64,000 nt of DNA from assembly GCA_027687465.1 (NCBI GenBank), contig JAQCQR010000011.1:1-64000 (forward strand). Direction: 5' to 3'. The position numbers and the translations under genes were made by a program. This DNA is from Coriobacteriaceae bacterium AF08-21. GTDB lineage: Bacteria; Actinomycetota; Coriobacteriia; Coriobacteriales; Coriobacteriaceae. Below are positions 9,129-18,811 of this stretch, one piece after another. Numbering within the stretch: the stretch's first letter is position 1; each line of letters opens with the position of its first letter. The notes under the pieces were generated by a model, which made no database searches, was not told the origin of the DNA, and saw only the letters and a list, made by a program, of their open reading frames with translations.

Positions 9129-10109
9129 TTAGAGGCCGAGCATCGGCTCCAGGACGAAGAAGTACGCAAGCACCACGATGCCCAGGATGATGCGGTAAAC
9201 ACCGAAGCACTTGAAGTCGTGACGGCGGACGAAGCCCATGAGCCACTTAATGGCGATGAGCGAAACCACAAAGGCCACAACGCAGCCCACGCCCAGGATA
9301 GCGACCTCGTTGGCGCCGAACGTACCGCCCTTGATGAAATACTTGACCAGCTTGAGCGCACTCGCGCCAAACATGACAGGGATGGCCAGGAAGAACGTAA
9401 ACTTGGACGCCACCGAACGCGTGCAGCCCAAAAGCAGGCCGCCGATGATGGTAGAACCGGAGCGAGACGTACCAGGCACCAGCGAAAGCACCTGGAAGCA
9501 GCCGATGCCCAGCGCAGTCTTCCAGCTCAGGTCCTCGAGCGTGGCGATGGAGCCAAAGTCCAGATCCTCGTCATCGTCCTCATCCTCAGCGGTAGCCGCG
9601 GCGGGCGCCGCAAAGTGCGCACCGGCGGGACGTCCACCCGACACCACAGCACGCGAACCAAACGAACCGGCAACGGTCATTTCCTCGCGCTTGCTCGCGC
9701 GCCAGTTCTCAATCACGATAAACAGCACACCGTACACAATGAGTGCCAGCGCCACGACGGGAGCATTATAGAAATGCTCCTCCATCCAGTCGTTAAGCGG
9801 CAGACCGATCGCCGCGGCGGGAATGCAGCCGAGCACAATCTTGCCCCACAACACCCAGGTGTCGCGACGACCCTCCTTGCCCTTGCTGGGAGAAAACGGG
9901 TTAAGGTCGTAGAAGAACAGGACGCAAACGGCCAAAATGGCGCCAAGCTGAATCACGACCAGGAACATATTCCAGAACGTCTCGCTCACGTTCATCTTGA
10001 CGAACTCGTCCACCAAGATCATGTGGCCCGTCGACGAAACGGGCAGCCATTCGGTGATGCCCTCGACCAGGCCCATGAAGGCAGATTTTAGAAGCTCGAT
10101 AATATCCAA
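9129..10109 (-). CDS. uppP: Undecaprenyl-diphosphatase (bacitracin resistance)
   Basis: 326-aa membrane enzyme that dephosphorylates undecaprenyl diphosphate to recycle the lipid carrier for peptidoglycan synthesis. Both family motifs are present: GLVEGITEWLPVSSTGH near the N-terminus and LVPGTSRSGSTIIGG in the second half. The start is set at a TTG codon (10109, reading MDIIELL) because GAGGGGG lies 7 bases upstream; an upstream ATG in frame has no ribosome site. It is longer than the ~270-aa norm because of an insert of ~55 aa with an acidic run (AEDEDDDEDLDF) between membrane segments, predicted to form a loop. Confidence 0.92.
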   Translation of the reverse strand: MDIIELLKSAFMGLVEGITEWLPVSSTGHMILVDEFVKMNVSETFWNMFLVVIQLGAILAVCVLFFYDLNPFSPSKGKEGRRDTWVLWGKIVLGCIPAAAIGLPLNDWMEEHFYNAPVVALALIVYGVLFIVIENWRASKREEMTVAGSFGSRAVVSGGRPAGAHFAAPAAATAEDEDDDEDLDFGSIATLEDLSWKTALGIGCFQVLSLVPGTSRSGSTIIGGLLLGCTRSVASKFTFFLAIPVMFGASALKLVKYFIKGGTFGANEVAILGVGCVVAFVVSLIAIKWLMGFVRRHDFKCFGVYRIILGIVVLAYFFVLEPMLGL

Positions 10110-10358
10110 AGGGACCCCCTCGTTAGACACCCGCCGGTAGATGTTCTGCGGACGATGCGGGCGATGTCCCATTATCAACCGTTGGCGGTGCGACCGCGCC
10201 TACCCTTACCAAAAAACTCGCCCGTTCACAGAATTGCGAGCAGTTAAACCGAAATCCTTGGGTATAACTGCAACAAGATAAAGTGTCCGGCGGTCAACGC
10301 ACCCGCGCCCGCCCGACGCACGAGCCCCGCGCCCGTGCGATAGACCAAGGAGGAAACC

Positions 10359-10796
10359 ATGAACGAGGGTTACACCAAGGTATTTGTTTCACTCGACGGT
10401 ACTGAGCAGCAGGATTTTGTGCTCGCACGCGCCATCAAGGTCGCCGCGAACAACGGCGCCAAGCTGATTATCGGCCACGTTATCGATTCCACGGCGCTCG
10501 AGAGCGCCGGCTCCTATCCGGTCGATTTGGTCAACGGTCTGGAGGAGGCCTTTAAGAACTCCATCGAAAAGCAGCTCGAAGAGGCCAAGGCCAATCCCGA
10601 TATTCCCGAGGTCGAGGTCATGATACGCGCCGGTCGTATTCGCGAGACGCTCAAAGACGAGATGCTCGACGTGGTCAAGCCCGACCTGGTGCTCTGCGGC
10701 GCTCGCGGCCTGTCCTCGATCAAGTATGCGCTTCTGGGTTCGATTTCGACGTTCCTGCTGCGCAATACCGACTGCGACATTTTGGTCGTAAAGTAG
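10359..10796 (+). CDS. Universal stress protein (UspA family)
   Basis: 145-aa UspA-fold protein. The ATP-binding signature G-x2-G-x9-G-S is visible as GARGLSSIKYALLGS near the C-terminus, followed by the usual strand CDILVVK. It is preceded by CAAGGAGGAAACC. It is monocistronic. The cellular role in this organism is unknown; family members bind nucleotide and are stress-linked. Confidence 0.9.
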   Translation: MNEGYTKVFVSLDGTEQQDFVLARAIKVAANNGAKLIIGHVIDSTALESAGSYPVDLVNGLEEAFKNSIEKQLEEAKANPDIPEVEVMIRAGRIRETLKDEMLDVVKPDLVLCGARGLSSIKYALLGSISTFLLRNTDCDILVVK

Positions 10797-10824
10797 CGTT
10801 GCTCCCACCGGCCGCGGGGCCTGC

Positions 10825-10886
10825 GGGGTTTCCACGGGCACGTCCTCGCCGCGTTGCGGCTGCGGGATGTGCCCTTAGGAAACCCC
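10825..10886. repeat. Extended GC-rich inverted repeat
   Basis: GGGGTTTCC pairs with GGAAACCCC, and inside them GGGCAC pairs with GTGCCC, enclosing a GC-rich loop that itself can fold (CCGCGTTGCGG). It lies 30 bases past the usp stop and ahead of a separate terminator. It may be an RNA stem or a REP-like element. Confidence 0.5.
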
Positions 10887-10942
10887 TCCCGGCCTCGCGG
10901 CCTTCGCAGCCTTACTTCAGCGAGTTGGCTGATAAAAGATGG

Positions 10943-10974
10943 CGTGCCGCCCCGTTTGGGGCGGCACGTTTTTG
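10943..10974 (+). terminator. Rho-independent terminator after usp
   Basis: CGTGCCGCCCC and GGGGCGGCACG form a perfect stem around GTTT, followed by TTTTTG on the plus strand. It ends the usp transcript before the convergent histidine kinase gene. Confidence 0.93.
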
Positions 10975-10999
10975 TTTGGGCGGACGTCTGCCGCGTGCG

Positions 11000-12043
11000 T
11001 TACTCGAAATATTGGAACTTGTTCGTTGAGAAGGCAAACGTTACGACAAAGCCTTCGCCGGGATCGGATGCTGCGGTGACGTCGATGCCCATCTTGGAGC
11101 ACAGACGCGCCACCAGGTAGAGGCCGATGCCCGTTGCGCGCTTGGTGGTGCGGCCGTTGTCGCCGGTAAAGCCCTTCTCGAACACGCGCGGCAGGTCGGC
11201 CGCGCTCACGCCACAGCCGTTGTCGGCAACGGTGAGCTCGATGCGTTCGCTCGCCAGGCCCTCGTCCAACAACGCGCCCGAAAACACGATCTTCGCGCCG
11301 TCCTCGCGCGCATATTTAATGCTGTTCTGGATGAGCTGACCTAAGATGAACTCCAGCCACTTCTCGTCGGTAAAGACCTCGAAGTCGAGGTTTTCGCACA
11401 CTGGAGCCACGTGCGCTGCAATGAGTTCGCGCGCGTTGGCCTTAATCGCACCCGTCACCAAGGTCTTGAGATCCCAGCGGCGAATCAGGTAATCGCGCTC
11501 CACGACTTCCGAGCGCGCATAGTACAGTGCCTGGTCGATATAGCGCTCAACGCGAGCCAGCTCGCGACCCAGGTCATCCACACGCGACAGGTCGTCTTCG
11601 CTGCCGTCTAGGTTTTCAAGAATCAGATGGGCCGCCGCCAGGGGCAACTTGGCCTCGTGGACCCAGCTTTCGATATAGTCGCGATAGTCATCGGTCTGAC
11701 GTCGGCCTTCGGCAACCTCGTCGCAGGCAGCCTTGCCCACCCGGCGCAGGACCTCGTACTCGAGCTCGCCCTCGGCATAGGTCGGACACTGCACCATCTC
11801 CTGCACCCACGCAGGGCTTTCCAGCTCCTCGGCCGCGCGCTCCAGCTGGTGCAAAAATCGACGACGGCGCGCGTACTCGATCACGATGCCGAGCATGCCA
11901 AAGATAAAGGATACGCCGACCGCCACGACCACGATAGAAACGGGTGCGCCGGCGACCGTCAGCACAAAGCAGCTCAGCAGCACGCCGCACGTCCACACGG
12001 CGACGGGAAGCAGTGCATCTTTAAAGAACTTGCCAAACGACAT
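11000..12043 (-). CDS. Sensor histidine kinase, BceS-like
   Basis: 347-aa membrane kinase. Two transmembrane helices separated by almost no external loop occupy residues ~10-60, which is the intramembrane-sensing layout. The phospho-acceptor His is in SWVHEAKLPLAAAHL, the N box is QLIQNSIKYA, the G1 box is ADNGCGVS, and a G2-like TGIGLYLVARLCSKMG follows. Its gene starts 9 bases after the stop of the response regulator, so they form an operon. Relatives often respond to cell-wall-active peptides, but no ABC transporter lies next door, so the signal is unknown. Confidence 0.88.
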   Translation of the reverse strand: MSFGKFFKDALLPVAVWTCGVLLSCFVLTVAGAPVSIVVVAVGVSFIFGMLGIVIEYARRRRFLHQLERAAEELESPAWVQEMVQCPTYAEGELEYEVLRRVGKAACDEVAEGRRQTDDYRDYIESWVHEAKLPLAAAHLILENLDGSEDDLSRVDDLGRELARVERYIDQALYYARSEVVERDYLIRRWDLKTLVTGAIKANARELIAAHVAPVCENLDFEVFTDEKWLEFILGQLIQNSIKYAREDGAKIVFSGALLDEGLASERIELTVADNGCGVSAADLPRVFEKGFTGDNGRTTKRATGIGLYLVARLCSKMGIDVTAASDPGEGFVVTFAFSTNKFQYFE

Positions 12044-12052
12044 AGCCGGCCC

Positions 12053-12724
12053 CTAGACCGAATAGCCTTGGCCGCGATGCGTCGTCAAATACCCCTTGAT
12101 GCCGATTTTTTCGAGCGTGGTGCGCAGGCGGTTGATGTTGACGGTGAGCGTATTGTCGTCCACGAAGGCGTCGGAGTCCCACAGGTCCTGCATGATGGCC
12201 GAGCGCGAGACGATCTTGCCCGCGCGGCTCAGGAGCAGCGAGAGAATGCGCAGCTCATTTTTGGTGAGCTCGGTGCTGTCGCCGGTCGCCGTGTTGGTGA
12301 CCATAGAGCGGGCGAGGTCGAGCTCCAGCCCCTTGTGGACGAGCGTGCTGCGCTCGCCTGACGCCGCGGTGCGACGCAGCAGTGCGTTGATGCGCGCCAC
12401 GAGCACGCGCGCGCTATAGGGCTTGGGAACAAAGTCGTCCGCGCCGAGCGTCATGGCCATGACCTCGTCGATCTCGGTCGTGCGCGAGGTGAGGACGATG
12501 ATGGGGACCTCGGATTCGCGGCGAACCTCGTGGCAGATATGCTGGCCGTCCTTGACGGGAAGCGTGAGGTCGAGCAGCACCAGGTCGGGCGCGGCGGCGA
12601 GAATATCGCGCGAGACATGCTCGAACGATTCGCAGGCCTCGATTTCAAACCCGGCGCGGGCAAGGATGTCGACAAGCTCACGACGAATGGGCTCGTCGTC
12701 CTCAACGATATAGATTAGCGCCAT
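12053..12724 (-). CDS. OmpR-family response regulator
   Basis: 223-aa two-domain regulator. The receiver domain (residues 1-120) shows the acidic pocket VEDDEP, the phospho-acceptor in LVLLDLTLPVKDG, and the K of FVPKPYS. The C-terminal winged helix (~130-223) ends in DDNTLTVNINRLRTTLEKIG and TTHRGQGYSV. The start MALIYIVEDD is preceded by GAGGGGAGCGGAATCC. It is the first gene of the operon with the BceS-like kinase and probably its phosphorylation target. Confidence 0.93.
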   Translation of the reverse strand: MALIYIVEDDEPIRRELVDILARAGFEIEACESFEHVSRDILAAAPDLVLLDLTLPVKDGQHICHEVRRESEVPIIVLTSRTTEIDEVMAMTLGADDFVPKPYSARVLVARINALLRRTAASGERSTLVHKGLELDLARSMVTNTATGDSTELTKNELRILSLLLSRAGKIVSRSAIMQDLWDSDAFVDDNTLTVNINRLRTTLEKIGIKGYLTTHRGQGYSV

Positions 12725-12869
12725 GGATTCCGCTCCCCTCTTGGTTGTCTTGCCACCATTATGGCTGCGAAACTGCAGGTGCGCGCCACGCACGTCGCCA
12801 AGGTGACAGAACTGTTCGCGAGCGGGGGCGTTTTGTCCGCCTCGCACTCGCAGCGGTGGCGGGAACCAA

Positions 12870-12904
12870 AATGATTCTTTAATCCCCGTCCCAGAATAAT
12901 CATT
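12870..12904 (-). terminator. Possible terminator of the 235-aa gene
   Basis: AATGATT and AATCATT form a 7-bp stem with a GC-rich loop starting at the stop codon of the minus-strand gene, followed by TTTTGG. A weak call. Confidence 0.35.
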
Positions 12905-13611
12905 TAGCGGCGGGCGCGAAGCTTTTCGTAGCCGTCGGCAAAGAAGGCGACCGTCGCGGCATCAGACTCGGCGGCGTCGGCGTCGGTGGCAGGCACCACG
13001 CCGTGCTCGTCGCTTACCAGGAACAAGGCGCCCTTGAGCTGTGCGGGAATGTCTACGCGCGTGACCGGGATGCCCTTGGTCTGGGCCAGCTGCTCTATGA
13101 GCGTCGCCGTGCCACACAGGCACTCGTCAGCCGGCGCCACAAAGGCCAGCTCGCCGTTGTTGACGGCAGCGAGCAGCTCGGGCGCCACGCCGGTTTCGTC
13201 GGCCTCGGAGCGGGCCTTGGCGGAGCGGGCACGCAGCGCCTTGGCCGAAGTATCGGCCAGCGGCTCGTACTCACCCACCGTCATGGCGGCATTACCGTTA
13301 ACGTCGATCACCAGCATGAGCACGCCGTCGTGCGCGGTGTAATCGCCCTCGGCAAGCGACCACTCAACGTGCTGCTTGGCCCAGCTGAGCATGTTATGGG
13401 TAAGCGGCTCGCCCTGCACCAAGCGCTCGGACAGCGCGCGAATGTGACGGTTGAGCATGGGCACCTTTTTGTTGGACATGCGCCAACGGCAGATAAGCGC
13501 GGGCTTGTCGAGCGTAAACTTCTCGACCGCCTCCTGATTGGCGCAAAAGTCCTCGTACGCACGCTGGTCCTCGGCATTGCCAAACAGCTCTGCATCATCA
13601 ATCTGGGGCAT
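12904..13611 (-). CDS. Hypothetical 235-aa cytoplasmic protein
   Basis: I do not recognise this family. The protein has no signal peptide or membrane segment. The N-terminal half is helical (NAEDQRAYEDFCANQEAVEKF), followed by a region with strands (GVLMLVIDVNGNAAMTVGEY) and a C-terminal half that could be an alpha/beta fold (LKGALFLVSDEHGVVPA). The start MPQIDDAELF is chosen over two nearby ATG/upstream codons because GAAAGG lies 7 bases before it. It lies downstream of purH with a terminator in between, so it is probably its own unit. Confidence 0.75.
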   Translation of the reverse strand: MPQIDDAELFGNAEDQRAYEDFCANQEAVEKFTLDKPALICRWRMSNKKVPMLNRHIRALSERLVQGEPLTHNMLSWAKQHVEWSLAEGDYTAHDGVLMLVIDVNGNAAMTVGEYEPLADTSAKALRARSAKARSEADETGVAPELLAAVNNGELAFVAPADECLCGTATLIEQLAQTKGIPVTRVDIPAQLKGALFLVSDEHGVVPATDADAAESDAATVAFFADGYEKLRARR

Positions 13612-13651
13612 GGTCATACCTTTCGTGTTAGTCATTCCGTCCTCTTATACC

Positions 13652-13687
13652 AAAAAGACGGCCCTCCAAACGGAGCGGCCGTCTTTT
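13652..13687 (-). terminator. Hairpin terminator between purH and the 235-aa gene
   Basis: AAAGACGGCC and GGCCGTCTTT pair around a 13-base loop, and TTTTTGG follows on the minus strand. It separates purH transcription from the next minus-strand gene. Confidence 0.8.
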
Positions 13688-13759
13688 GCAGAGATAATTA
13701 TAGAAGCGAGGCGGTCCAAGGGACGAGATAACATCCCATCCTCCCCAGTCAACCTAACA

Positions 13760-13885
13760 GGTCGGCGAGGGTTGCCCAGGTGCCGCAGATTGCCGTGAAA
13801 GAGGAGCGACGCGTACTTGGGTACGCGGGCAACGAATGAGCGGCAAGGTGCGGTGGTTGGGCAAGCCGCAGCGCCACCTCCCTAC
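13760..13885. other. Structured intergenic sequence downstream of purH
   Basis: TTGCCCAGGTGCCGCA on the left is partly complementary to TGCGGTGGTTGGGCAA on the right, and a small hairpin GCGTAC-TTGG-GTACGC lies between them. No reading frame is convincing. It may be a folded RNA or a dispersed repeat. Confidence 0.4.
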
Positions 13886-15493
13886 TTAATGGCGGAAGTG
13901 GCGCGCACCCGTGAAAACCATCGCAATATTGTGCTCGTTGCAGGCCTGGATGCTCTCGTCGTCGCGCTTGGAGCCACCGGGCTGGATGATGCAGGTCACG
14001 CCGTGTGCGGCAAGCACGTCGACGTTGTCGCGGAACGGGAAGAACGCGTCACTTGCGCAGGCAAAGCCGCCCTTCTCCACGCCTTCGCGCTCGCAAAAGT
14101 CCTCGGCGCGTTCGCAGGCAAGCAGTGCGGAGTCAACGCGGTTGGGCTGACCAGGGCCCATGCCAATGCCGGCCTTGCCCTTGGAGACCAGGATGGCGTT
14201 GGACTTAACGCCCTTGCAGACCTTCCAGGCAAACTCGAGCTCGGCCATCTCAGCGTCGGTGGGCTTGCGATCGGTGGGGAACGTAAAGGTCGCGGGATCC
14301 TCGGTCACGTGGTCGACCTCCTGCACCAGCATGCCGCCGTCGATGGAGCGCAGCTCCACCTGGGCACCGTGGTCCACGCCGCCGGTAGCCAGCACGCGCA
14401 GGTTGGGGCGCTTGACCATGCGCTCGAGCGCCTCATCGGTGTAGCTCGGGGCGATGATGACCTCGACGAACTGCTTGTTCTGGTCGGCGAAGTGCTCAAC
14501 CAGCTCAAAGGGAACCTCGCGGTTGCAGGCGATGATGCCGCCGAAGGCGCTCTTGGGATCGCAGGCGAAAGCGCGGTCGTAGGCGGCCGTGATGTCCTCG
14601 GCAACGGCGGAACCGCAGGGGTTCTGATGCTTGAGGATCACGCAGGCCGGCTCGTCGAACTCGCGGACCAGGTTCCAGGCGGCATCGGCGTCCAGATAGT
14701 TGTTGTAGCTGAGCGGCTTGCCCTGGATCTGCTCGGAGCCCACAAGCGGGAACTGAGAGCTCGCGGTGTTCTCGCAGCCCTCGGCAAAGCGGTAGACCGT
14801 AGCCTTTTGCTGAGGATTCTCACCATAGCGCAGGTCGTCGACCTTCTCCAGCGAGATCTCGAGCTTGGCAGAGGTGTCCGCCACGTCGCTTGCCTGAGCG
14901 GCAAGCCAACGGGAGATAGCCGTGTCGTAGGCGGCGGTAGTCTGGTAGACCTTCACCTGCAGGCGGCGACGGGTGGAAAGCGTGGTGCAGCCACCGGTCT
15001 CGCGCATCTCGGCCAGGACGGCATCATAGTCGGCCGGGTCGGAGATGACGGTAACGCTCGCGGCGTTCTTGGCGGCAGAGCGCAGCATGGAGGGACCACC
15101 GATGTCGATGTGCTCGATGGCATCCGCAAAGGTGACCTCGGGGTTGGCGACGGTCTTCTCGAACTCGTACAGGTTGACGACGACCAGGTCGATTAGCTTA
15201 ATGCCGTGCTGAGCGGCTTCCTGCATGTGCTGCTCGGAATCGCGACGGGCCAGCAGCGCGCCGTGAACCTTGGGATGCAGCGTCTTGACGCGGCCGTCCA
15301 TCATCTCGGGATAGCCCGTGAACTCCTCGATGGGGGTTACGGGAACGCCCGCGTCCTCGATGGCACGAGCCGTGCCGCCCGTAGAGATGATCTCGACGCC
15401 AAAGTCGTCAACCAGCGTCCGTGCGAAATCGACGACGCCCGTCTTATCGGTAACCGAGATCAACGCGCGTGCGATCTTCACATCAGATCCCAT
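13886..15493 (-). CDS. purH: Bifunctional AICAR transformylase / IMP cyclohydrolase
   Basis: 535-aa enzyme carrying out the last two steps of IMP synthesis. The N-terminal ~200 aa form the MGS-like cyclohydrolase domain ([32 protein letters not shown] and [16 protein letters not shown] strand), and the rest is the transformylase with [34 protein letters not shown] and the C-terminal [14 protein letters not shown] plus [11 protein letters not shown]. Length matches the family. AGGAGGACTGC precedes the ATG. No other pur gene is in the window. Confidence 0.97.
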   Translation of the reverse strand: MGSDVKIARALISVTDKTGVVDFARTLVDDFGVEIISTGGTARAIEDAGVPVTPIEEFTGYPEMMDGRVKTLHPKVHGALLARRDSEQHMQEAAQHGIKLIDLVVVNLYEFEKTVANPEVTFADAIEHIDIGGPSMLRSAAKNAASVTVISDPADYDAVLAEMRETGGCTTLSTRRRLQVKVYQTTAAYDTAISRWLAAQASDVADTSAKLEISLEKVDDLRYGENPQQKATVYRFAEGCENTASSQFPLVGSEQIQGKPLSYNNYLDADAAWNLVREFDEPACVILKHQNPCGSAVAEDITAAYDRAFACDPKSAFGGIIACNREVPFELVEHFADQNKQFVEVIIAPSYTDEALERMVKRPNLRVLATGGVDHGAQVELRSIDGGMLVQEVDHVTEDPATFTFPTDRKPTDAEMAELEFAWKVCKGVKSNAILVSKGKAGIGMGPGQPNRVDSALLACERAEDFCEREGVEKGGFACASDAFFPFRDNVDVLAAHGVTCIIQPGGSKRDDESIQACNEHNIAMVFTGARHFRH

Positions 15494-15770
15494 GCAGTCC
15501 TCCTGTCTGGTACGCCGCCGTGCTCTGTGAGTCGGTGATACGTCGATCTGCAGCGCTCGCGCAGCGGCATTGAAAATACTGATTTAATGTAGCGCATCGA
15601 GCGCATCGATGCACCCCGCAACGCACGGCTGTGCAGAAAAAGTTTGCGAGCGGAGGGGATGGACACGGCATCGGGCACGGTGAGTTCATGGAACACAGGG
15701 GCACCATAATTAGATGCCAATAGCGTGGTAGAACTGTGCTCGATATGCATCCGCAAAAGAAAGAGGCACC

Positions 15771-16412
15771 ATGGTCTCGCGGGTTCTCTACCGACCGTTT
15801 GATACCGAAGACTTCGACGCCGTCGCGCTGATTCTGCAGCAGCTTTGGCATAACAATTCGGATAACGATGAGTACAACCGCCTCGAGGCCGCATGCGACC
15901 TCGCCTATTGCCTTTCGTCCTCGACGTTTTCGCAGGTTGCGGTAATTGACGGCGAGGCGCGCGGCATTGCGCTTGCACGCGCAGGACAGAGCCCCGGCGT
16001 CACTATCAACGAGCATTGGATGGATACCGAACGCGCGCTGCTTTCGCAGATGCGCGAACTGGAGCCCGATGCCTGCGCCGAGTATCTCTCGTTTGTGCGC
16101 GCAACCATCCGAACCAACAACCGCCTGCTCGAGAGCAGCCCATTGCCGCACGACAACGAAGTCACGCTGCTCGCCGTCGATCCCGATGTCCATGGCCTGG
16201 GCGTTGGCTCGGTGTTGCTCGATGCCGCTGTCTCGTACCTTTCCTCGCGCGGGGCGACAAGGGCGCACCTGTACACCGACTCCAACTGCTCGTGGAAGTT
16301 CTACGAGCTGCACGGCTTTAAGCGCACGGCCACGCACCGCGCCAACCGCGAAGAGCGTCGTCACGACATGCCGCGTGAAAGCTTCCTCTACGAACTCGAT
16401 CTAACAGCCTAG
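15771..16412 (+). CDS. GNAT family N-acetyltransferase
   Basis: 213-aa acetyltransferase of the GNAT fold. The acetyl-CoA pyrophosphate loop is in VDPDVHGLGVGSVLLDAAV, followed by the alpha4/beta5 region ATRAHLYTDSNCSWKFYELHGFKR. AAAGAGGCACC precedes the ATG. The gene is divergent from purH. The substrate cannot be told from sequence. Confidence 0.85.
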   Translation: MVSRVLYRPFDTEDFDAVALILQQLWHNNSDNDEYNRLEAACDLAYCLSSSTFSQVAVIDGEARGIALARAGQSPGVTINEHWMDTERALLSQMRELEPDACAEYLSFVRATIRTNNRLLESSPLPHDNEVTLLAVDPDVHGLGVGSVLLDAAVSYLSSRGATRAHLYTDSNCSWKFYELHGFKRTATHRANREERRHDMPRESFLYELDLTA

Positions 16413-16521
16413 CCCAAGCAGCCACACCTAGTCATTTAAGAACGTCCCCAATGACTGATCCCCAACGACTGGTCATTTAAGTCTGCCCCCAATGAGTAGC
16501 CTAGAGGGCCTGCAAATGGCT

Positions 16522-16751
16522 GTGGTCAAAAAACATCAAATATGAGTACTGTTACCTTTTTAGTAGCAGCGATTTGGGGCATTTTTGAGGCTTGTAGGCA
16601 TGACGACCAGCTGCACGTGTTGACGTAGCTCCCCAAATGTTCAATAAAATGGGCTCCTAACGAGAAATACTCTCATTAGAGGCCCATTATTATGTGCAAA
16701 CATATGCGACCATCGCAGCAACAGTACTCATATTTGGTATTTTTTGTCCAC
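16522..16751. mobile_element. MITE-like element with 32-bp inverted ends
   Basis: The 32 bases at 16522-16553 match the reverse complement of 16720-16751 at 29 of 32 positions (shared core CAAATATGAGTACTGTT). Inside is a second inverted pair (TTTGGGG / CCCCAAA) and a hairpin at 16651-16685. No transposase is encoded. It fits a non-autonomous element or a large folded RNA. Confidence 0.6.
16651..16685. terminator. Hairpin inside the inverted-repeat element
   Basis: GGGCTCCTAACGAGA can pair with TCTCATTAGAGGCCC with few mismatches around AATAC, followed by ATTATTAT. It could terminate transcription from either side. Confidence 0.45.
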
Positions 16752-16864
16752 TGCCCCTAGCGCGAAGGTCCTCAGCGGAAAGTTTGGCCCGTTTCGATGC
16801 ACAAAAATGGGATGAATCTTCCCTGGCAACCGCCCAGAAAGATCCACCCCAAAGCAAGCGCTCG

Positions 16865-18811
16865 CTAGAACGTTCCGCCGCCGCCTCCGCCGACGCCGCC
16901 ACCGCCGCCACCGGAAAAGCCGCCGCCGCTGCCGCCGCTCGAGCTATCGGAACTCGAAGCCAGCTCGCGGATGGTCTCGTGGTACACATCGTTGAACGAA
17001 TCGAGCGGGGACTCGTTGCCGTAGTGATGGTAATACCACCAGTAGCAGGGGTAGTTGTCGTAGAAATCGTCGCTGTTGCGCAGGTCCGCAGGCACGGCCT
17101 CGGCCAGCTGTCGCAGCACTTCTTTCGAAACGCCCAGGGCAACGCCCATCACCAGCAGTTTGTTCCACAAGATCAGGTCGCTGGGAATGGCCTCCTTCAG
17201 GCGCGTAAAGTCCTCAAGCCAATGCTTGAGCGCCTTGCAGCGAGCCGCCACCTCGGCGCCCTCCGGCGTGTAACGGCGGAAGGTGCAGCTCAGGACAAAG
17301 CCTACGATCGTAACGGGGATCGAGATCATAGCGGCACCGACGTTGGCGTCCGCAAAGTCGGTATAGAACAGAGAGCCCAGAATGCCAAAGACAATGATGA
17401 TGCCGAGAACCAGGCCGGCCACCATCGCGATAGTGCCATCCGATGCGATAAGCTCGCGCGCCTCCAGCTTGCCCTTAACCGTGCTCTGATAGTCCTCGAG
17501 CTTGTCGCCAACAGATGTGGTGCGCTCGCTAGCGTACTCCTCCAGCTCGCTAAACGTGCGCGAACGGACTCCGTCCTTATCGGGCTTAACGCCGGCGAAG
17601 AAGACCTTGAGCACATCGCGATCGATGCCATCCTTCTTGGCAGCCTTCCAGGCCTCGTCGGTCACCGTGATGCGATACGTCTGCTCCTCTTTTTCGCGAC
17701 GGAGCAGACCCTTCTTCTTGGCCTCGGTCGCTTCTTCCAGCTTGATCACGCGGTCGTCGGTCAGCTTCATCAGCGTGGCGATATATGCCTGATCGGGCAC
17801 GTTGTTCCAGCTCATAAGAGCTGCAAGCACCGCGGGATGGTCGGCGGAGGGCACATCGCGGAAGTACTCGTCTTGGAAGAGCGGCTTGGGCTTGGGCCTG
17901 CGTAGCTTGAGCATCACGATCACACCGGTATAGGCAACCGCCACAACAACACACACCACGGCAATCGCGCTGGCAACCGCACGCGCGTGCTCACGGCGGG
18001 CGTTAGCTTCGTCGGCCCATTCCTTCTCTTCGCTCAGGATCGTTGACATGCGCTCTTCGCCCGAGGCGGCAAGCTGCGGCACCCAGTCGCTGGGGAAGGC
18101 GATGCGTGCCTCGGCGAATTCGCCCTCATGCACGCAGGGAATGGTATAGGTGACCATGGGCTCGTCCTCATCGAGCGACACGTCGCCCGTCAGCGGACCG
18201 TGGCCCCATGCGCGGAAGTTATCGCCCTTGACGGCAGCCGTCCCGGCAGCGGCATTTGCGAAATACACTTCCATCTCGACGTCATCGGAATCCGCCGACC
18301 AGCCGTCACCCACAAATTTCCAGTAAAGCTCGGCGGTATCGGCCCAGTTCATAACCGCACCGGTCATGGAATAACTCACGTAGTAGATTGCGCTGTCGCC
18401 GCTCTCGTGGGGGCTGAACACCTTAATCTTTACGCCGTCGTCGGTCTGTTCCACCGTGTAAACGCCAGAGTCGCCCTTGTTCGCGCTATCGACTTTGTTA
18501 AACGCGGTGTCCTCTTCCTCGACACTCAGCACGTCGACGCCCGCCGTGCCGCCCTGCTGGTTAGAGCCCGTATTGATCTCCCAAAACACGCCGTTGATGT
18601 CGTCGTCGAAATCAAACTGGCGTCCCTCGACAACGGTCAGCGATCCATCGGCCTCGACCGTGGCACTGATGTAGGTTTGGGTCATGGAATACCCGTCGGC
18701 ACGTGCAACGGCGGGCAACAGCAGCAGCGCGCACGCGACGAGCGCGCAAATGGAAGCAAATCGCGCAAACGGGCAGCGCTGCCGACAGGTCTTGGCAACG
18801 GGGGCGTTCAT
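16865..18811 (-). CDS. DUF2207 domain membrane protein
   Basis: 648-aa predicted exported membrane protein. A signal peptide covers residues ~1-38 (FASICALVACALLLLPAVARADG). An extracellular beta-rich DUF2207 region follows to ~residue 280. A transmembrane helix (AVASAIAVVCVVVAVAYTGVIV) and a cytoplasmic part come next, then two more helices (TIAMVAGLVLGIIIVFGILG and MISIPVTIVGFVLSC), and the C-terminus is a Gly/Ser tail (GGGFSGGGGGGVGGGGGGTF) typical of the family. The start MNAPVAK has AAAGGATGTGCCT upstream. The function of the family is unknown. Confidence 0.88.
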   Translation of the reverse strand: MNAPVAKTCRQRCPFARFASICALVACALLLLPAVARADGYSMTQTYISATVEADGSLTVVEGRQFDFDDDINGVFWEINTGSNQQGGTAGVDVLSVEEEDTAFNKVDSANKGDSGVYTVEQTDDGVKIKVFSPHESGDSAIYYVSYSMTGAVMNWADTAELYWKFVGDGWSADSDDVEMEVYFANAAAGTAAVKGDNFRAWGHGPLTGDVSLDEDEPMVTYTIPCVHEGEFAEARIAFPSDWVPQLAASGEERMSTILSEEKEWADEANARREHARAVASAIAVVCVVVAVAYTGVIVMLKLRRPKPKPLFQDEYFRDVPSADHPAVLAALMSWNNVPDQAYIATLMKLTDDRVIKLEEATEAKKKGLLRREKEEQTYRITVTDEAWKAAKKDGIDRDVLKVFFAGVKPDKDGVRSRTFSELEEYASERTTSVGDKLEDYQSTVKGKLEARELIASDGTIAMVAGLVLGIIIVFGILGSLFYTDFADANVGAAMISIPVTIVGFVLSCTFRRYTPEGAEVAARCKALKHWLEDFTRLKEAIPSDLILWNKLLVMGVALGVSKEVLRQLAEAVPADLRNSDDFYDNYPCYWWYYHHYGNESPLDSFNDVYHETIRELASSSDSSSGGSGGGFSGGGGGGVGGGGGGTF

